A stretch of DNA of 6,766 bases, taken from assembly GCA_049600855.1 (NCBI GenBank), contig JBMYQA010000313.1:1-6766 (forward strand), written 5' to 3'. The notes under the pieces were generated by a model. That model was not told the origin of the DNA, made no database searches, and saw only the letters and a list, made by a program, of their open reading frames with translations. This document shows positions 5,714 through 6,766 of the stretch, in pieces (position 1 is the first letter of the stretch; the number at the start of each line of letters is the position of its first letter). The DNA is from JBMYQA01 sp049600855. Lineage in GTDB: Bacteria > Bacteroidota > Bacteroidia > Cytophagales > Flammeovirgaceae. Both the position numbers and the translations under genes were made by a program.

Positions 5714-6766
5714 ATGAAAGCGATTTTATACATTCTCCTATTTTTAGGTTTCATTTCGTGTCAACAGCAGGAAAATGTCATTCAAGCTGAATACAAGAAA
5801 TTGACGGAAGCGGTTTATGCTTCTGGAAATGTACTCCCAACCAATGATCATAAATTGTATACCGAAGCCACTGGTTTTTTGGTAGAACAATTAGTCGATG
5901 AAGGTGATGAGGTGAAAAAAGGACAAGTACTGTTTATCATCAAAAGTCATCAGCAAGACTCTAGGACACAAGCAGCTAAAACGGCTTACCAAATTGCTCA
6001 ACTCAATAACAGTCAGCAATCTCCGGTGATCAATGACTTAAAAATAAGCCTTGCCAAAGCCCATACCAAGCTTCAAAATGATTCCATCAATTATTTCCGA
6101 CAAAAGCAACTCTTTAGTAAAAAAGCAACTTCCAAGGTTCAATATGAGCAAGCACACCTCGCCTATCAGGTTGCTCGAAACGAAATCCAAAGTTTACAAA
6201 ACAGATTGCAACAAACTGAAAATCAGCTCTTGGTAGAAATGAAAAATGCGGAAAGTCAATATCGCATCCAGAGCGATGAGCAACGCAACCATCAGGTGAT
6301 TAGTGATATGGATGGAGTCATTTTTGAAATCTATAAAAATAAAGGCGAACTCATCCGCAGAAATGAGGCCATCGCGATGATTGGTAATAAAAGCGAAACC
6401 TACATTCAATTGGCAGTTGATGAACTGGATATTGGCAAATTACAGATCGGACAACCCATTATATTGAAGGTAGACGTTTTTCCCAATAAATATTTTAAAG
6501 CGCAAGTCAGTAAACTGTATCCGATGATGAATCAACGCGATCAATCCTTTCGAGTGGATGCCTTATTTAGCGAAAAATTTGATGTGCCATATGCGGGTTT
6601 AAATGTGGAAGCCAACATCGTCATTAACGAAAAGGAACAGGTGCTCGCTTTGCCCAAAACGGTCTTAGTGGGCACAGATAGTATCTGGATTTTAGATGAA
6701 GCAGGAGACAAAAAGAAAATCAGCATTGAAAGAGGTTTAGTGACCATGGAATATGTAGAAATACTT
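5714..6766 (+). CDS. Periplasmic adaptor (membrane fusion) lipoprotein of a tripartite efflux pump, 3' partial
   Basis: 351 codons are visible and the frame is open at the window edge. The product is a HlyD/AcrA/MacA-type adaptor linking an inner-membrane pump to the TolC-like channel encoded just upstream. A short hydrophobic N terminus ends in G-F-I-S-C, a lipobox-like site with Cys16, so it is probably a lipoprotein; the Q-Q-Q-E after the Cys does not look like a Bacteroidota surface-export signal, fitting the periplasmic side. The lipoyl-like halves are at about 52-77 (A-T-G-F-L-V...G-D-E-V-K-K-G-Q) and 196-226 (S-D-M-D-G-V-I). A helical hairpin lies between (85-195), then a beta-barrel (228-305) and the start of the membrane-proximal domain (from 310). 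Arg129, Leu133 and Ser140 at the hairpin tip have the spacing of AcrA's TolC-docking R-L-S motif. Probably only the last few dozen residues are missing. Whether the partner is RND or MacB-type ABC is undecided. Confidence 0.92.
   Translation, partial: MKAILYILLFLGFISCQQQENVIQAEYKKLTEAVYASGNVLPTNDHKLYTEATGFLVEQLVDEGDEVKKGQVLFIIKSHQQDSRTQAAKTAYQIAQLNNSQQSPVINDLKISLAKAHTKLQNDSINYFRQKQLFSKKATSKVQYEQAHLAYQVARNEIQSLQNRLQQTENQLLVEMKNAESQYRIQSDEQRNHQVISDMDGVIFEIYKNKGELIRRNEAIAMIGNKSETYIQLAVDELDIGKLQIGQPIILKVDVFPNKYFKAQVSKLYPMMNQRDQSFRVDALFSEKFDVPYAGLNVEANIVINEKEQVLALPKTVLVGTDSIWILDEAGDKKKISIERGLVTMEYVEIL

Overview
The window looks like a Bacteroidota chromosome segment. The evidence is the moderately AT-rich base composition, start codons without well-placed Shine-Dalgarno sequences, promoter-like sequences of the Bacteroidota type (TTTG, about 19 bases, TAnnTTTG), and gene families common in that phylum. 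I cannot place it below phylum from sequence alone.

Left part (1-4027). Three minus-strand genes run leftwards: an SGNH/GDSL-type esterase-like secreted protein (SGNH-B, 2747-4027), a close paralogue (SGNH-A, 427-1710) and a small cytoplasmic thioredoxin (52-369). A much AT-richer plus-strand gene (1871-2737) for a Rpn/PDDEXK-type 'putative transposase' nuclease sits between the paralogues, antisense to them. Its stop codon is 9 bases from that of SGNH-B, and a good Bacteroidota promoter lies just before its start. The simplest reading is a tandem duplication of the esterase gene with a laterally acquired Rpn gene between the copies.

Middle (4028-4375). This is the divergent intergenic region. 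It holds a promoter-like sequence with exact 19-base spacing (4173-4203), a small inverted repeat, and a 49-54 codon open reading frame ending 16 bases before the next gene.

Right part (4376-6766). This is an export-pump operon on the plus strand: a TolC-family outer membrane channel (4376-5704), then after 9 bases a periplasmic adaptor lipoprotein of the HlyD/AcrA/MacA type (5714 to beyond the window end). The adaptor carries the R-L-S hairpin-tip signature used to dock on TolC-type channels, so the two products probably form one tripartite pump. The inner-membrane component (RND or MacB-type ABC) would lie beyond the window, so pump class and substrate cannot be decided.

No rRNA, tRNA, CRISPR array, integrase or IS with terminal repeats was seen. 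The strongest oddities are the Rpn gene between the esterase paralogues and the short reading frame at the head of the efflux operon.
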